Origin: Amycolatopsis saalfeldensis
Lineage (GTDB): Bacteria > Actinomycetota > Actinomycetes > Mycobacteriales > Pseudonocardiaceae
Length of the DNA stretch: 64,000 nt
Assembly: GCF_900110575.1 (NCBI RefSeq)
Contig: NZ_FOEF01000002.1
Coordinates: 620,001-684,000 of the forward strand
Reading direction: 5' to 3'
Position numbers and translations under genes: made by a program
In this document: positions 55,635 through 63,573 of the stretch, piece by piece
Position numbering within the stretch: position 1 is the first letter of the stretch
Layout: each line of letters begins with the position of its first letter
The notes under the pieces: generated by a model
The model's input: only the letters and a program-made list of their open reading frames with translations
The model's database searches: none
What the model was told of the DNA's origin: nothing

Positions 55635-56270
55635 ATGAGCAAGGTTGTGACGACGTATCACCAGCGTGTCGCCCAGGAGAAGCGCGCGCTGATCGTGACG
55701 GCCGCGACCGCGCTGTTTCTCGAGCTGGGCTACGACCGGACGTCACTGGCGCGGATCGCCGAGCGCTCGGGCGTTTCGCGGGCCACCTTGTTCAAGCAGT
55801 TCCCGACCAAAGCCGCCCTGTTCGACGCCATCGTGACCGAGTCATGGTCGACCGCCGACGAGGAGGATCCCCCGCCGGCCGGCAACGTCGTCGACGGGCT
55901 CGGCTTCCTCGGCCGCCGTTACGCCGGGCTGCTGGGCCGCGCCCGGATGGCCGACCTGTTCCGGATCGTCATCGCCGAGCTGCCCCGGTTCCCCGAGCTG
56001 GCCCATGCGCAGTTCTCCCAGGGGAAGATGCCCTACTTCGAGTCCGTGCGCGGCTACCTCCTGGCCGAGCATGAGGCGGGAACGGTGCGGGTCGAGGACG
56101 TGGACCTCGCCGCCACCCAGTTCCTGGGCATGATCTCCAACTACGTCTTCTGGCCCGCGCTCCTGGTGCCGGGCTGGGAGGTGAGCGCGGACCGCGTCGC
56201 CGAGGTAGTCGACGAAGCTGTCCGCACCACCGCCGCCCGCTACGCCGTTGATCAGCGAACGCGGTCGTAG
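55635..56270 (+). CDS. TetR family transcriptional regulator
   Basis: A 211-residue TetR protein. Helix-turn-helix at about residues 14-60: QEKRALIVTAATALFLELGY, then DRTSLARIAERSGVSRATLFKQFPTKAALFDAIV. The C-terminal part (RYAGLLGRARMADLFRIVIAE) is of the AcrR/TetR_C_14-like type. It is divergent from the SDR at 54711-55490 with two matching operator dyads between. Its 3' end overlaps the DHFR-like gene by 19 bp, tail to tail. Confidence 0.87.
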   Translation: MSKVVTTYHQRVAQEKRALIVTAATALFLELGYDRTSLARIAERSGVSRATLFKQFPTKAALFDAIVTESWSTADEEDPPPAGNVVDGLGFLGRRYAGLLGRARMADLFRIVIAELPRFPELAHAQFSQGKMPYFESVRGYLLAEHEAGTVRVEDVDLAATQFLGMISNYVFWPALLVPGWEVSADRVAEVVDEAVRTTAARYAVDQRTRS

Positions 56271-56851
56271 ACCACGGCCGTCTCGCCCAGTTCGCCGACC
56301 TCGTGGTGGGTGAGCTTCCAGCGCGAAGCCGGCAGGCCGTCGTCGAACAGCCGCGGGCCGCCGCCGGCGATCTCGGGGCAGATCATCAGGTACAGCCGGT
56401 CGATCATGTCGGCGGCGAGCAGCGGCTTGATCACGCTCGCGCTGCTGTTGACCAGGATGTCGCCCTCGCCGGCGGCCTTGAGCTCGGTGACGACGTCCAC
56501 CGCCGGGGCGTTCGCCACCCGGGTGCGCGCCCACGGCGCAGTGTCCAAAGTGCTCGACAGGACCACCTTTTCGGCGTCGACGAGCCACTTCGCGTAACCG
56601 CGGTCGCGCGGGTCGGCGTCCTCGTTGTCCACGATCGTCGGCCAGAAGCCCAGGAAGCCCTCGGCGTTGAGGCGGCCGAGCAGGGCCGTCGTCGCGGTCT
56701 CGTGGATGCGGTCGAGGTGGTTACGGGCGGCTTCGGTGGCCGCGTACGAGACGATCGCGCCCATGTCGCCGGGCCCGGCCGGTCCGTGGTAGCGCCCGTC
56801 GAGGGTGAGGTTCAGGTTGGCGGTGACTCTGCGTCCGGTGGTGCTGGTCAT
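56252..56851 (-). CDS. Dihydrofolate reductase family protein
   Basis: A 199-residue RibD_C/DHFR-like protein. Start RRVTANLNLTLDGRYHGPAG, then DILVNSSASVIKPLLAADMIDRLYLMICPEIAGGGPRLFDDG, the family's C-terminal NADPH region. A longer member than the one at 6608-7150 and only distantly related to it. ATG 56851 overlaps the stop of the ArsR-SRPBCC gene by 4 bp, so the two are coupled. Function unknown. Confidence 0.82.
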   Translation of the reverse strand: MTSTTGRRVTANLNLTLDGRYHGPAGPGDMGAIVSYAATEAARNHLDRIHETATTALLGRLNAEGFLGFWPTIVDNEDADPRDRGYAKWLVDAEKVVLSSTLDTAPWARTRVANAPAVDVVTELKAAGEGDILVNSSASVIKPLLAADMIDRLYLMICPEIAGGGPRLFDDGLPASRWKLTHHEVGELGETAVVYDRVR

Positions 56852-57684
56852 GACTGGTGGCCCTTTCGCTTGGTGTGCTTGGTGTGCATGGAATTGCCGA
56901 GGATCTCGGCGAGATTGTCGAGCACCTGGCCCCAGCCGGTTTCGATCCCGGCGATGAAGGGGACGGCCTCGACGGTCGTTTCGGTGATGCCCAGGTCGAG
57001 CCGGAGCCGGGTGCCGCCGGGCACGCTGGTGAGCGCCAGGTCGTAGTGCCCGGTGAACGAGACGGCGCCCGCCGCGTCCAGCACCGACAGGTCGAACACG
57101 AGGTGCTGCGCCCGTTTCGCGGCGCGGACCCGCCCCTGCGAGCGGTACCGATGTCCTTCCCCGTCGCGGTATTCGAGGACGACGCGGCCCCCGGGCTCCG
57201 GCTCGAGGACGCAGTCCGTCGCGACCATCGGGGCCGGGGCCCACCAGGAAGCGAGCAGCTCCGGGTCGGTCCAGTGCCGCCAGACCGCTTCCCGCGGCGC
57301 GGCCAGCACCCGGTCGAACGAGAAGGTGCGCCCGTCCGCCCACTGGTCCCGGTCCGCGACCGCCGTGTCCGCCTCGATGGCGGCGCGGTAGCGGGCGATC
57401 ACGTCCCGCTCGCCCTCGTGCTCCCGCGCGGCCTCGGCCAGCTCCTCCAGCCGCTTCGCGAGTCCCGTCAGCGGACCGGTTTCGACCGCGTAGACCCGCC
57501 GCTGTCCCAGCGGGTAGACGGTGACCAGGCCGGCGCGGGCCAGGGTCTGCAGGTGCTTGGTCGTCTGCGGCTGACGGGAGCCGGTCAGCTCGGCCAGCTC
57601 CCCGACCGAACGCGGCCCCTGCGCCAGCAGCTCCACGATGCGCCACCTCGTGGCGTCCCCCAGTGCTGAAACGATCGCGTCCAT
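56848..57684 (-). CDS. ArsR-type HTH and SRPBCC (AHSA1) fusion protein
   Basis: A 278-residue fusion. Residues 1-85 are an ArsR winged helix (MDAIVSALGDATRWRIVELL, then GSRQPQTTKHLQTLARAGLV) without an evident metal-binding cysteine pair. Residues about 125-265 are an AHSA1/SRPBCC lipid-pocket domain (FDRVLAAPREAVWRHWTDPELLASWW). This joins DNA binding to a ligand pocket in one chain, a known but uncommon arrangement. It probably autoregulates the two-gene operon through the dyad just upstream. Confidence 0.85.
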   Translation of the reverse strand: MDAIVSALGDATRWRIVELLAQGPRSVGELAELTGSRQPQTTKHLQTLARAGLVTVYPLGQRRVYAVETGPLTGLAKRLEELAEAAREHEGERDVIARYRAAIEADTAVADRDQWADGRTFSFDRVLAAPREAVWRHWTDPELLASWWAPAPMVATDCVLEPEPGGRVVLEYRDGEGHRYRSQGRVRAAKRAQHLVFDLSVLDAAGAVSFTGHYDLALTSVPGGTRLRLDLGITETTVEAVPFIAGIETGWGQVLDNLAEILGNSMHTKHTKRKGHQS

Positions 57685-57708
57685 GCCCTGAAGTATTCAC
57701 CTACCAGA

Positions 57709-57728
57709 ATATTCATGTCAAGGAATAT
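57709..57728. promoter_or_regulatory. AT-rich dyad upstream of ArsR-SRPBCC gene
   Basis: ATATTC (57709-57714) and GAATAT (57723-57728) are inverted around 8 bases; AGAATATTC at 57706-57714 also contains the 8-bp palindrome GAATATTC. It starts 25 bp upstream of the ATG. The AT-rich, imperfect 12-2-12-like form suits an ArsR-type operator. Confidence 0.55.
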
Positions 57729-57911
57729 CTTGGGCGAGTTTCCGACCAGCCCCGATAGTGATCGTCTACCGGCCGCATCCACTTCCGGTCTCGGTCCGCC
57801 CGCCACCGGTGTTGCCCGGCGGAGCCACGCCGTGTGAAGCTGCGCCCATCGAGGAAACCCCCGGCCGGTCAAGGGGTTCCGTCCGTCCACTTCGGAAGGA
57901 TCTCCATCGCC

Positions 57912-60260
57912 ATGCCCGCCTTTCCCGCCGGTCGCCACGTGCTGCCCCGCCCGGACGCCGCCGAATCCGCGGCGGCCGCGCTCGACGCGCGCGAGCAGCG
58001 GGAGGCGTTCACCCCGGCCGGTCCGGTGCCGCCGCCGCGAGGCGCGCCGAACGTGGTGATCGTGCTGGTGGACGACCTCGGGTTCGGCACGTCCAGCGCG
58101 TTCGGCGGCCCGTGTGCGATGCCCGCGGCCGACCGGCTCGCCGCCGACGGCCTGCGGTACACCCGCTTCCACGTCACCGCGCTCTGCTCGCCGACCCGCC
58201 AGGCCCTGATGACCGGGCGCAACCACCACTCGGTCGGCATGGGCGGCACCACCGAGATGGCCACCGCCGCACCCGGGTACAACGGCTTCCGGCCGCGAAG
58301 CGCGGCCACGCTCGCGCAGATCTTGCAGGGGAACGGTTACAGCACCGCCGCGTTCGGCAAGTGGCACCAGACGCCGCCGCGGGAGATCAGCGCCGTCGGC
58401 CCGTTCGACCGCTGGCCCACCGGCGAGGGCTTCGACACCTTCTACGGCTTCATGGGCGCCGAAATGAACCACTGGTACCCGCTGCTGTACGAGGGCACCA
58501 CGCCGGTCGAGCCCACGCGACGGCCGGAGGAGGGCTACCACCTCACCGAGGACCTGGTGGACCACGCCGTCGACTGGGTGCGCACGCAGCACACGCTGAC
58601 CCCGGACCGCCCGTTCTTCACCTACCTGGCGCTCGGGGCCGCGCACGCGCCGCTGCACGTCGGGCCCGAGTGGCGCGACCGGTACCGCGGCCGCTTCGAC
58701 GACGGCTGGGACCAGCAGCGCGAGCGGACTTTGGCGCGGCAGAAGGAACTCGGCGTCGTCCCGCCGGACACCGAGCTGGCCCCGTGGGCCGAGGGCGTGC
58801 CGCACTGGGACGAGCTGACCGACACCCAGCGCAAGCTCGGCGCCCGCTTCATGGAGACCTTCGCCGGCTTCACCGAGCACGCCGACACCCAGGTCGGCCG
58901 GTTCGCCGACGCGCTCGACGAGCTGGGCGTGCTCGACGACACGCTGTTCCTGTACCTGCTGGGCGACAACGGCGCGTCCGGCGAGGGCGGCATCGAGGGC
59001 AGCACCGTCGAGCACCGGCTGGGCCACGGAATCGTCGACGATCCCGAGGAGATGATCACCCACCTCGACGAGATCGGCGGCCCGTCGACCTACCCGATCG
59101 CGCCCGCCGGCTGGGCGCTGGCGCTCAACACCCCGTACCAGTGGACGAAACAGGTCGCCTCGCACCTCGGCGGCACCCGCGACGGGCTGATCGTGCGCTG
59201 GCCGGCCGGCGGCGCGAGCGGCGGCGGGCTGCGCCACCAGTACGGGCACGTGATCGACGTGCTGCCGACCGTGCTGGACTGCGCCGGCATCCCCGCGCCG
59301 TTCAGCGTCGACGGCGTCACCCAGCAGCCGATCGAGGGCACCAGCCTGCGCGCCACCCTCACCGGCGCCGCCGCCCCGGAAACCCATCACACGCAGTACT
59401 TCGAGATGTGCGGCAACCGCGGGATCTACCACGAGGGCTGGACGGCGGTGACCCGCCACGGCGTCCCGTGGGAGATGGTGCCCACCGGGCGGCGGCCGTT
59501 CACCGCCGACGTCTGGGAGCTCTACGACCTGACCACCGACTGGAGCCAGGCGCACGACCTCGCCGCGCGGTACCCGGAACGGCTGCGCGCACTCCAGGAC
59601 CTGTTCCTCGTCGAAGCCGCGAAACACCGGGTCTTCCCGCTCGACGACCGGGTGACCGAACGCGAGAACCCGCGGCTGGCCGGGCGGATCGACCTGCTCG
59701 GCGACCGCACTTCGGTGACCTACCGCGGCGGGATGCGGCGGTTCACCGAGGAGACGACGCCGAACGTCAAGAACCGCTCGCACGCCGTCACGGCCGACCT
59801 CGAAGTGCCCGACGAACCCGCGAGCGGCGTTGTAATCGCACAGGGCGGCCGGTTCGGCGGCTGGGCGCTCTACTTCACGGACGGCTGCCCGGCGTACGTC
59901 TACAACTACTTCGGGCTGGAGCTGTTCACCGTCGCCGCCACCGCGGTGCTTCCCCCCGGACGGCACCAGGTACGGCTGGACTTCGACTACGACGGCGGCG
60001 GGCTCGGCCGCGGCGGCACCGCCGTGCTCACCGTCGACGGCGAGAAGCAGGCGACCGGCCGGGTCGAGCGGACCATCCCGTACTACTTCTCCTTCGACGA
60101 GACCCTGGACGTCGGCGTCGACCTCGGCACCCCGGTGACCGACGACTACCCGGCGCTGGACAACGCGTTCACCGGCGTGATCCGCACCGTCCGCGTCGAC
60201 CTGGCCGCGGCGGCCGAGCTGGACGGCGGGCTGCACCAGCGGGTGCTGCGCTCGCAATGA
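57912..60260 (+). CDS. Arylsulfatase (type I, formylglycine)
   Basis: A 782-residue sulfatase. The formylglycine signature is CSPTR with Cys92 (ALCSPTRQALMTGR); metal ligands include Asp54/Asp55 (VLVDDLGFG) and Asp352/Asn353 (LLGDNGASGEGG), and Lys150/His152 (FGKWH) are in the active site. The C-terminal 170 residues (from about 615) add a beta-rich domain. No signal peptide is visible, suggesting a cytosolic enzyme. ATG 57912 with GGAAGGA 11 bases upstream; GTG 57834 is less likely. No formylglycine-generating enzyme is nearby, and the substrate is unknown. Confidence 0.9.
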   Translation: MPAFPAGRHVLPRPDAAESAAAALDAREQREAFTPAGPVPPPRGAPNVVIVLVDDLGFGTSSAFGGPCAMPAADRLAADGLRYTRFHVTALCSPTRQALMTGRNHHSVGMGGTTEMATAAPGYNGFRPRSAATLAQILQGNGYSTAAFGKWHQTPPREISAVGPFDRWPTGEGFDTFYGFMGAEMNHWYPLLYEGTTPVEPTRRPEEGYHLTEDLVDHAVDWVRTQHTLTPDRPFFTYLALGAAHAPLHVGPEWRDRYRGRFDDGWDQQRERTLARQKELGVVPPDTELAPWAEGVPHWDELTDTQRKLGARFMETFAGFTEHADTQVGRFADALDELGVLDDTLFLYLLGDNGASGEGGIEGSTVEHRLGHGIVDDPEEMITHLDEIGGPSTYPIAPAGWALALNTPYQWTKQVASHLGGTRDGLIVRWPAGGASGGGLRHQYGHVIDVLPTVLDCAGIPAPFSVDGVTQQPIEGTSLRATLTGAAAPETHHTQYFEMCGNRGIYHEGWTAVTRHGVPWEMVPTGRRPFTADVWELYDLTTDWSQAHDLAARYPERLRALQDLFLVEAAKHRVFPLDDRVTERENPRLAGRIDLLGDRTSVTYRGGMRRFTEETTPNVKNRSHAVTADLEVPDEPASGVVIAQGGRFGGWALYFTDGCPAYVYNYFGLELFTVAATAVLPPGRHQVRLDFDYDGGGLGRGGTAVLTVDGEKQATGRVERTIPYYFSFDETLDVGVDLGTPVTDDYPALDNAFTGVIRTVRVDLAAAAELDGGLHQRVLRSQ

Positions 60261-60263
60261 CGC

Positions 60264-60803
60264 TCAACCGAACACCAGCACGGCCCGGCGCGCGGCCGGT
60301 CGCCCGAGGACGTGGACGCTGTGCCAGCCCGGCGGCTGCGCACCGGCGGCCAGCGCGTCACGCATCCGCGCCGCGCGGGCCGCGTGCCGGGCGAACGACC
60401 GGGCGCGCACCAGCCGGCCCCGGCTGTGCTGGCCGGCCAGCGCCTCCTCGGCGGTGACGTCCAGCCACAGCAGCCGCGCCGGGCGCCCGGTGACCGCCGC
60501 GACGGCCACGAGCCAGCGGCGGGTCGAAGCGCGCGTGGCCGGTTCGTGCACCACCAGCGGCCCGCGGCGACCCGCCGCCCGCGCCACGATCCGGGTGCGG
60601 TGGCACAGGTGCACCAGCGGCCGGTACCAGCGGTACGGCACGGCGGCGGGGAGCAGGTCCGCCAGCCGCACGCGGACCTGGTCCGAGTCCAGGACCGGCA
60701 GCGCGCCGGCCGCGCGGCGGAGCATCGTCGTCTTGCCCGCCCCGGGCATCCCGGCCACCACCAGCAGGTCGCGGCGGCCCAGCTCGATCACCGTCGGCTC
60801 CAT
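60264..60803 (-). CDS. P-loop kinase-like ATP-binding protein (AAA_33 type)
   Basis: A 179-residue nucleoside/small-molecule kinase fold. Walker A GMPGAGKTT at 18-26, a following VLDSDQVRVRL (like the base of the second acid site), and LLWLDVTAEEALAGQHSRGR as lid-type segment. These proteins resemble zeta-toxin or gluconate-type kinases; no partner or antitoxin is seen. It converges on the sulfatase gene with 3 bp between stops. Confidence 0.75.
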   Translation of the reverse strand: MEPTVIELGRRDLLVVAGMPGAGKTTMLRRAAGALPVLDSDQVRVRLADLLPAAVPYRWYRPLVHLCHRTRIVARAAGRRGPLVVHEPATRASTRRWLVAVAAVTGRPARLLWLDVTAEEALAGQHSRGRLVRARSFARHAARAARMRDALAAGAQPPGWHSVHVLGRPAARRAVLVFG

Positions 60804-60842
60804 GGGAGGCCAACGAACCGGCGAAAGTAATGGTTCCTTTAC

Positions 60843-61343
60843 TCAGGCCAGGTCCTCCGGGGTGACCCCCTCGGGCACCACGACACCGTCGAACCAGCCG
60901 CACCGCGGCTCCCCCGGCGGCCGGTCGAACTTCGTCACGTACGGCTTGAGGTCGAGCACCGGCGTGCCGTCCAGCAGGTCCACGCCCGCGAAGCGCACCG
61001 TGCGGCCCGAGACCTCCAGCAGCCGGACCAGGCTCAGCCCGATCGGGTTCACCCGGCGCGGCCCGCGCGTGGCGAAGATGCCCATCCGGCGCCGTTCGCG
61101 GCGCAGCAGGTACGGCACCTGTGTCAGCTCGGCGCCCGGCCGGTCCGGGCGGTCGAGCCAGCTGAGCAGCCAGGCGTAGTCGAACCCGGCCAGCCCGGCG
61201 AGGCCCTCGGCGTACTCCGGCTCGATCTCCAGCACGCCCTCCTCGCCGCGGTTGGCCGACGCCTGGACGGGCGTGCGCTCCAGCTCCGTCCGCGCGGTGC
61301 GGACGAAGCCGATCGCGGGCAGCCGCTCAGACGAGCCGGACAC
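60843..61343 (-). CDS. TrmO-like tRNA methyltransferase (TsaA/YaeB family)
   Basis: A 166-residue protein. Features of the TrmO family are IGFVRTAR at the start, ANRGEEGVLEIEPEYAEGLAGL, FDYAWLLSWLD, RRMGIFATRGPRRVNPIGLS and the closing VLDLKPYVTKFD. TrmO uses S-adenosylmethionine to methylate t6A37 of tRNA. Its start overlaps the alpha/beta hydrolase gene by 17 bp. Confidence 0.85.
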   Translation of the reverse strand: MSGSSERLPAIGFVRTARTELERTPVQASANRGEEGVLEIEPEYAEGLAGLAGFDYAWLLSWLDRPDRPGAELTQVPYLLRRERRRMGIFATRGPRRVNPIGLSLVRLLEVSGRTVRFAGVDLLDGTPVLDLKPYVTKFDRPPGEPRCGWFDGVVVPEGVTPEDLA

Positions 61344-62112
61344 GCCGCTCCTGCGCCAGCCGCCCCACCGCGTCTACAATGGACGTCCACGCGAGACCGC
61401 CGGGCGCGGTGATGTCGAAGTGCCCGGCGCCCGGCACGGTCACCAGCTCGGCGCCGCTCGCTTCGGCGTACATCCGCGAGAGCACCGGCGGCACGGCCGT
61501 GTCGCGGTCGCCGTGGACCACCACCACCGGCACCCCGGGCGGGCCGAGCGTCAGGGGATCCACTGCGGCATAACGTTCCGGCACGTCTTCGGGACCGCCG
61601 CCGAGCACCCCGGTGACGGCGGCGAACCCACCCGCGTAACGCAAGGCCTCGGTGAGCGCGGCGACCGGCGCCGCCGCCACGACGCCGGCGATCGGCACCG
61701 GTCCGGGCCGCCGTCCCGGAGCGCCGTCGGGAAGCCGGTCGCGCACCGCCGCCCAGAGCGCGAGCTGACCGCCCGCGGAGTGACCGAAGAGCACGACCCG
61801 CGAGGCGTCGACGAGACCCGGCCGCTGCTGCTCGATCAGCGCGGGCAGGGTGTCGACCGCGAGCGCGACGTCGGTGAACGTCGTGGGCCAGCCACCGCCC
61901 GCGCCGACGCGCCGGTACTCCACATTCGCCACCACGTAACCGTTCGAGGCCAGCGCCCGGGCCTCCGGCTCGAGGTAACCCCGGTCGTTCTCCACCCGCC
62001 AGGACCCGCCGTGCAGCACCAGGACCAGCGGTGCGGGCGAGCCGGCGGCCGGCGGGAGGACGACGTCGGCGACCTGGTCGGCCTCCGGTCCGTAGCGCAC
62101 GGCGAAATCCAT
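61327..62112 (-). CDS. Alpha/beta hydrolase (esterase/kynurenine formamidase-like)
   Basis: A 261-residue esterase-lipase-like hydrolase. The oxyanion motif HGGSW is at 34-38, the nucleophile Ser112 in FGHSAGGQ, the acid in VVVVHGDRDTAVP and the His in PGAGHFDI. Such HGGSW/GHSAGG proteins include arylformamidases and short-chain esterases. Cotranscribed with the TrmO-like gene by overlap; no substrate clue. Confidence 0.82.
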   Translation of the reverse strand: MDFAVRYGPEADQVADVVLPPAAGSPAPLVLVLHGGSWRVENDRGYLEPEARALASNGYVVANVEYRRVGAGGGWPTTFTDVALAVDTLPALIEQQRPGLVDASRVVLFGHSAGGQLALWAAVRDRLPDGAPGRRPGPVPIAGVVAAAPVAALTEALRYAGGFAAVTGVLGGGPEDVPERYAAVDPLTLGPPGVPVVVVHGDRDTAVPPVLSRMYAEASGAELVTVPGAGHFDITAPGGLAWTSIVDAVGRLAQERRVRLV

Positions 62113-62135
62113 GCCGCCAGCCTAGCGGGCGGCGA

Positions 62136-63020
62136 TCAGGTGACGGCCGGGTTGAAGCGCGACAGCTCCGGCTCACCCCAGCGCAACGGGCTCGCCCCGG
62201 CTGTCCGGCGCACCTGTTCGACGGTGAAGCGGGTCTCGCGCGACGCTCCGCTCCAGTCGACGGCCGCGGTGCCGGTGAGCTGCAGCGTGATCCCGCTCGA
62301 CCAGCCGACGAACAGCAGCCCCGCGCGCCGGTTCTGCTCCAGATTGCCCAGCGTCATCATCATCGTGTTGCCCGGGTAGTCCGGCCAGCTCAGCGTGCGC
62401 TCGTCGTGGACGCGGACGAAGCCCGGGTCACCGCCCCGATGGGAGGTGTCGCAGTCACCGTCCGCCGACGACGTGGCGAGGAAAAACGTGTCGGCGCTGC
62501 CCACCAGAACCGCGCCCGCGGTGTCCAATGTGGACGTCACCGTGGTTTCGGCCCGTTCCGACTCGCGCACCGCGAGCAGGTCACGGCGCTGGATGTACTT
62601 GGGGCAGTTGGAATACACCTGGTCCGCGACGATGCGCAGGCCGCGCGGCCCCGGCCCGGCGACGCCGTTGATCCGCATCCGCCGCCGGGTGCCCGGGTCG
62701 ACCGTGATGGCGCCGGCCTTGCCGCCCCGGCGCAGGGTCGCCGAAAGCGGATCGCCCGCGACCGGCTCGGCGGCGACGTCGATCACGTCCCCGCCGCCCT
62801 CGGCGCGCAGGAACCCGGGCGGCCCAGTGAGCAGCGAGGCCCACATCCGACCTTCCTCATCCGCCGCGCCGACGACCAGCATCGGCCGCTCGGCCAGGAA
62901 CGCGGCCGCCGCGGCCGGCACGGTGGCGCGGACGATGGCACCGACCCGCGCCGCCTCCGCGCTCACCCCGGCTTTGGCCTGCGCGGCCAGCTCACCCGCG
63001 TGGTAGACGCCCGCGGTCAT
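62136..63020 (-). CDS. Pyridoxamine 5'-phosphate oxidase-fold FMN protein
   Basis: A 294-residue protein of the PPOX/FMN-binding split-barrel group. Visible parts are FLAERPMLVVGAADEEGRMWASLLTGPPGF (about 41-70), SNCPKYIQRRDL, DTFFLATSSADGDCDTSHRGGDPGFVRV and the C-terminal GITLQLTGTAAVDW. The longer two-part form differs from the typical 140-residue single barrel. Start ATG 63020 overlaps the VOC stop by 1 base (TGATG), so the two are translated together. The reaction is unknown. Confidence 0.8.
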   Translation of the reverse strand: MTAGVYHAGELAAQAKAGVSAEAARVGAIVRATVPAAAAAFLAERPMLVVGAADEEGRMWASLLTGPPGFLRAEGGGDVIDVAAEPVAGDPLSATLRRGGKAGAITVDPGTRRRMRINGVAGPGPRGLRIVADQVYSNCPKYIQRRDLLAVRESERAETTVTSTLDTAGAVLVGSADTFFLATSSADGDCDTSHRGGDPGFVRVHDERTLSWPDYPGNTMMMTLGNLEQNRRAGLLFVGWSSGITLQLTGTAAVDWSGASRETRFTVEQVRRTAGASPLRWGEPELSRFNPAVT

Positions 63021-63481
63021 CAGAAGAAGCCGCAGGCCGGGGCCTCGCCGGCGGCCGCGGTCCCGGCCAGCCCGCTCGGCGCGTACACCTCGAGGCGGAT
63101 GCCGTCGGGGTCGGTGAAGAACACGCCGCCCGAGTCGGCGCCCTCGGCGTGCGGGACCACGTCGCCGTAATGCAGCTCGGCTCCGAGCGCGAGCAGTCCT
63201 TCCCGCACCGCGCGGACCTCGTCGAGCGAGCCGACCTGGAACGAGAGGTGGTGCAGGCCCGGCAACGCGGTGGCGAAGCGGCCCTCGGACTGGCGCCACA
63301 ACGTGATCATCAGCTGCCCGTCCCGGCCGAGGAACGCCCACTCCCGGTCGCCGTCGCGGCCGTCCTGCAGGACTTGCAGGCCGAGGACCCGTTCGTAGAA
63401 GGCCGTCGAGCGGGCCAGGTCGGTGACGTTCAAGCCGATGTGCCCGGTTTTCACCGCAGTGGGGGCGACAGACGTGGTCAC
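63020..63481 (-). CDS. VOC family (glyoxalase/extradiol-like) protein
   Basis: A 153-residue vicinal oxygen chelate protein with two beta-alpha-beta modules. Candidate metal ligands are His14 (GHIGLNV), His77 or His78 (GLHHLSF) and Glu131 (RLEVYAP). FFTDPDGIRLEVYAP is the typical ending of the fold. It could be a lyase, dioxygenase or resistance protein. ATG 63481, first gene of the pair with the PPOX protein and divergent from the CGNR-type gene. Confidence 0.82.
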   Translation of the reverse strand: MTTSVAPTAVKTGHIGLNVTDLARSTAFYERVLGLQVLQDGRDGDREWAFLGRDGQLMITLWRQSEGRFATALPGLHHLSFQVGSLDEVRAVREGLLALGAELHYGDVVPHAEGADSGGVFFTDPDGIRLEVYAPSGLAGTAAAGEAPACGFF

Positions 63482-63573
63482 GAGGTCTCCTTCGCTCTAC
63501 CTAACCAGTAGAACTACTATGACCAGTTATAGACAAACCTGTCAATGCTCCGTCATGGGTTAGGATGCACGGT
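63482..63573. promoter_or_regulatory. Divergent promoter with AT-rich dyad
   Basis: The space between the VOC gene and the CGNR-type gene includes AGTAG-AA-CTACT (63507-63518) and two ACCAGT words (63504-63509 and 63522-63527) on either side. It is AT-rich against its surroundings. Likely the shared control region; the CGNR-type protein itself may bind here. Confidence 0.5.

Noticed and set aside
60264-60803. Zeta-type toxin of a toxin-antitoxin pair
   Set aside because: The P-loop kinase fold is compatible, but no small antitoxin gene is adjacent and the toxin's specific substrate residues cannot be identified.
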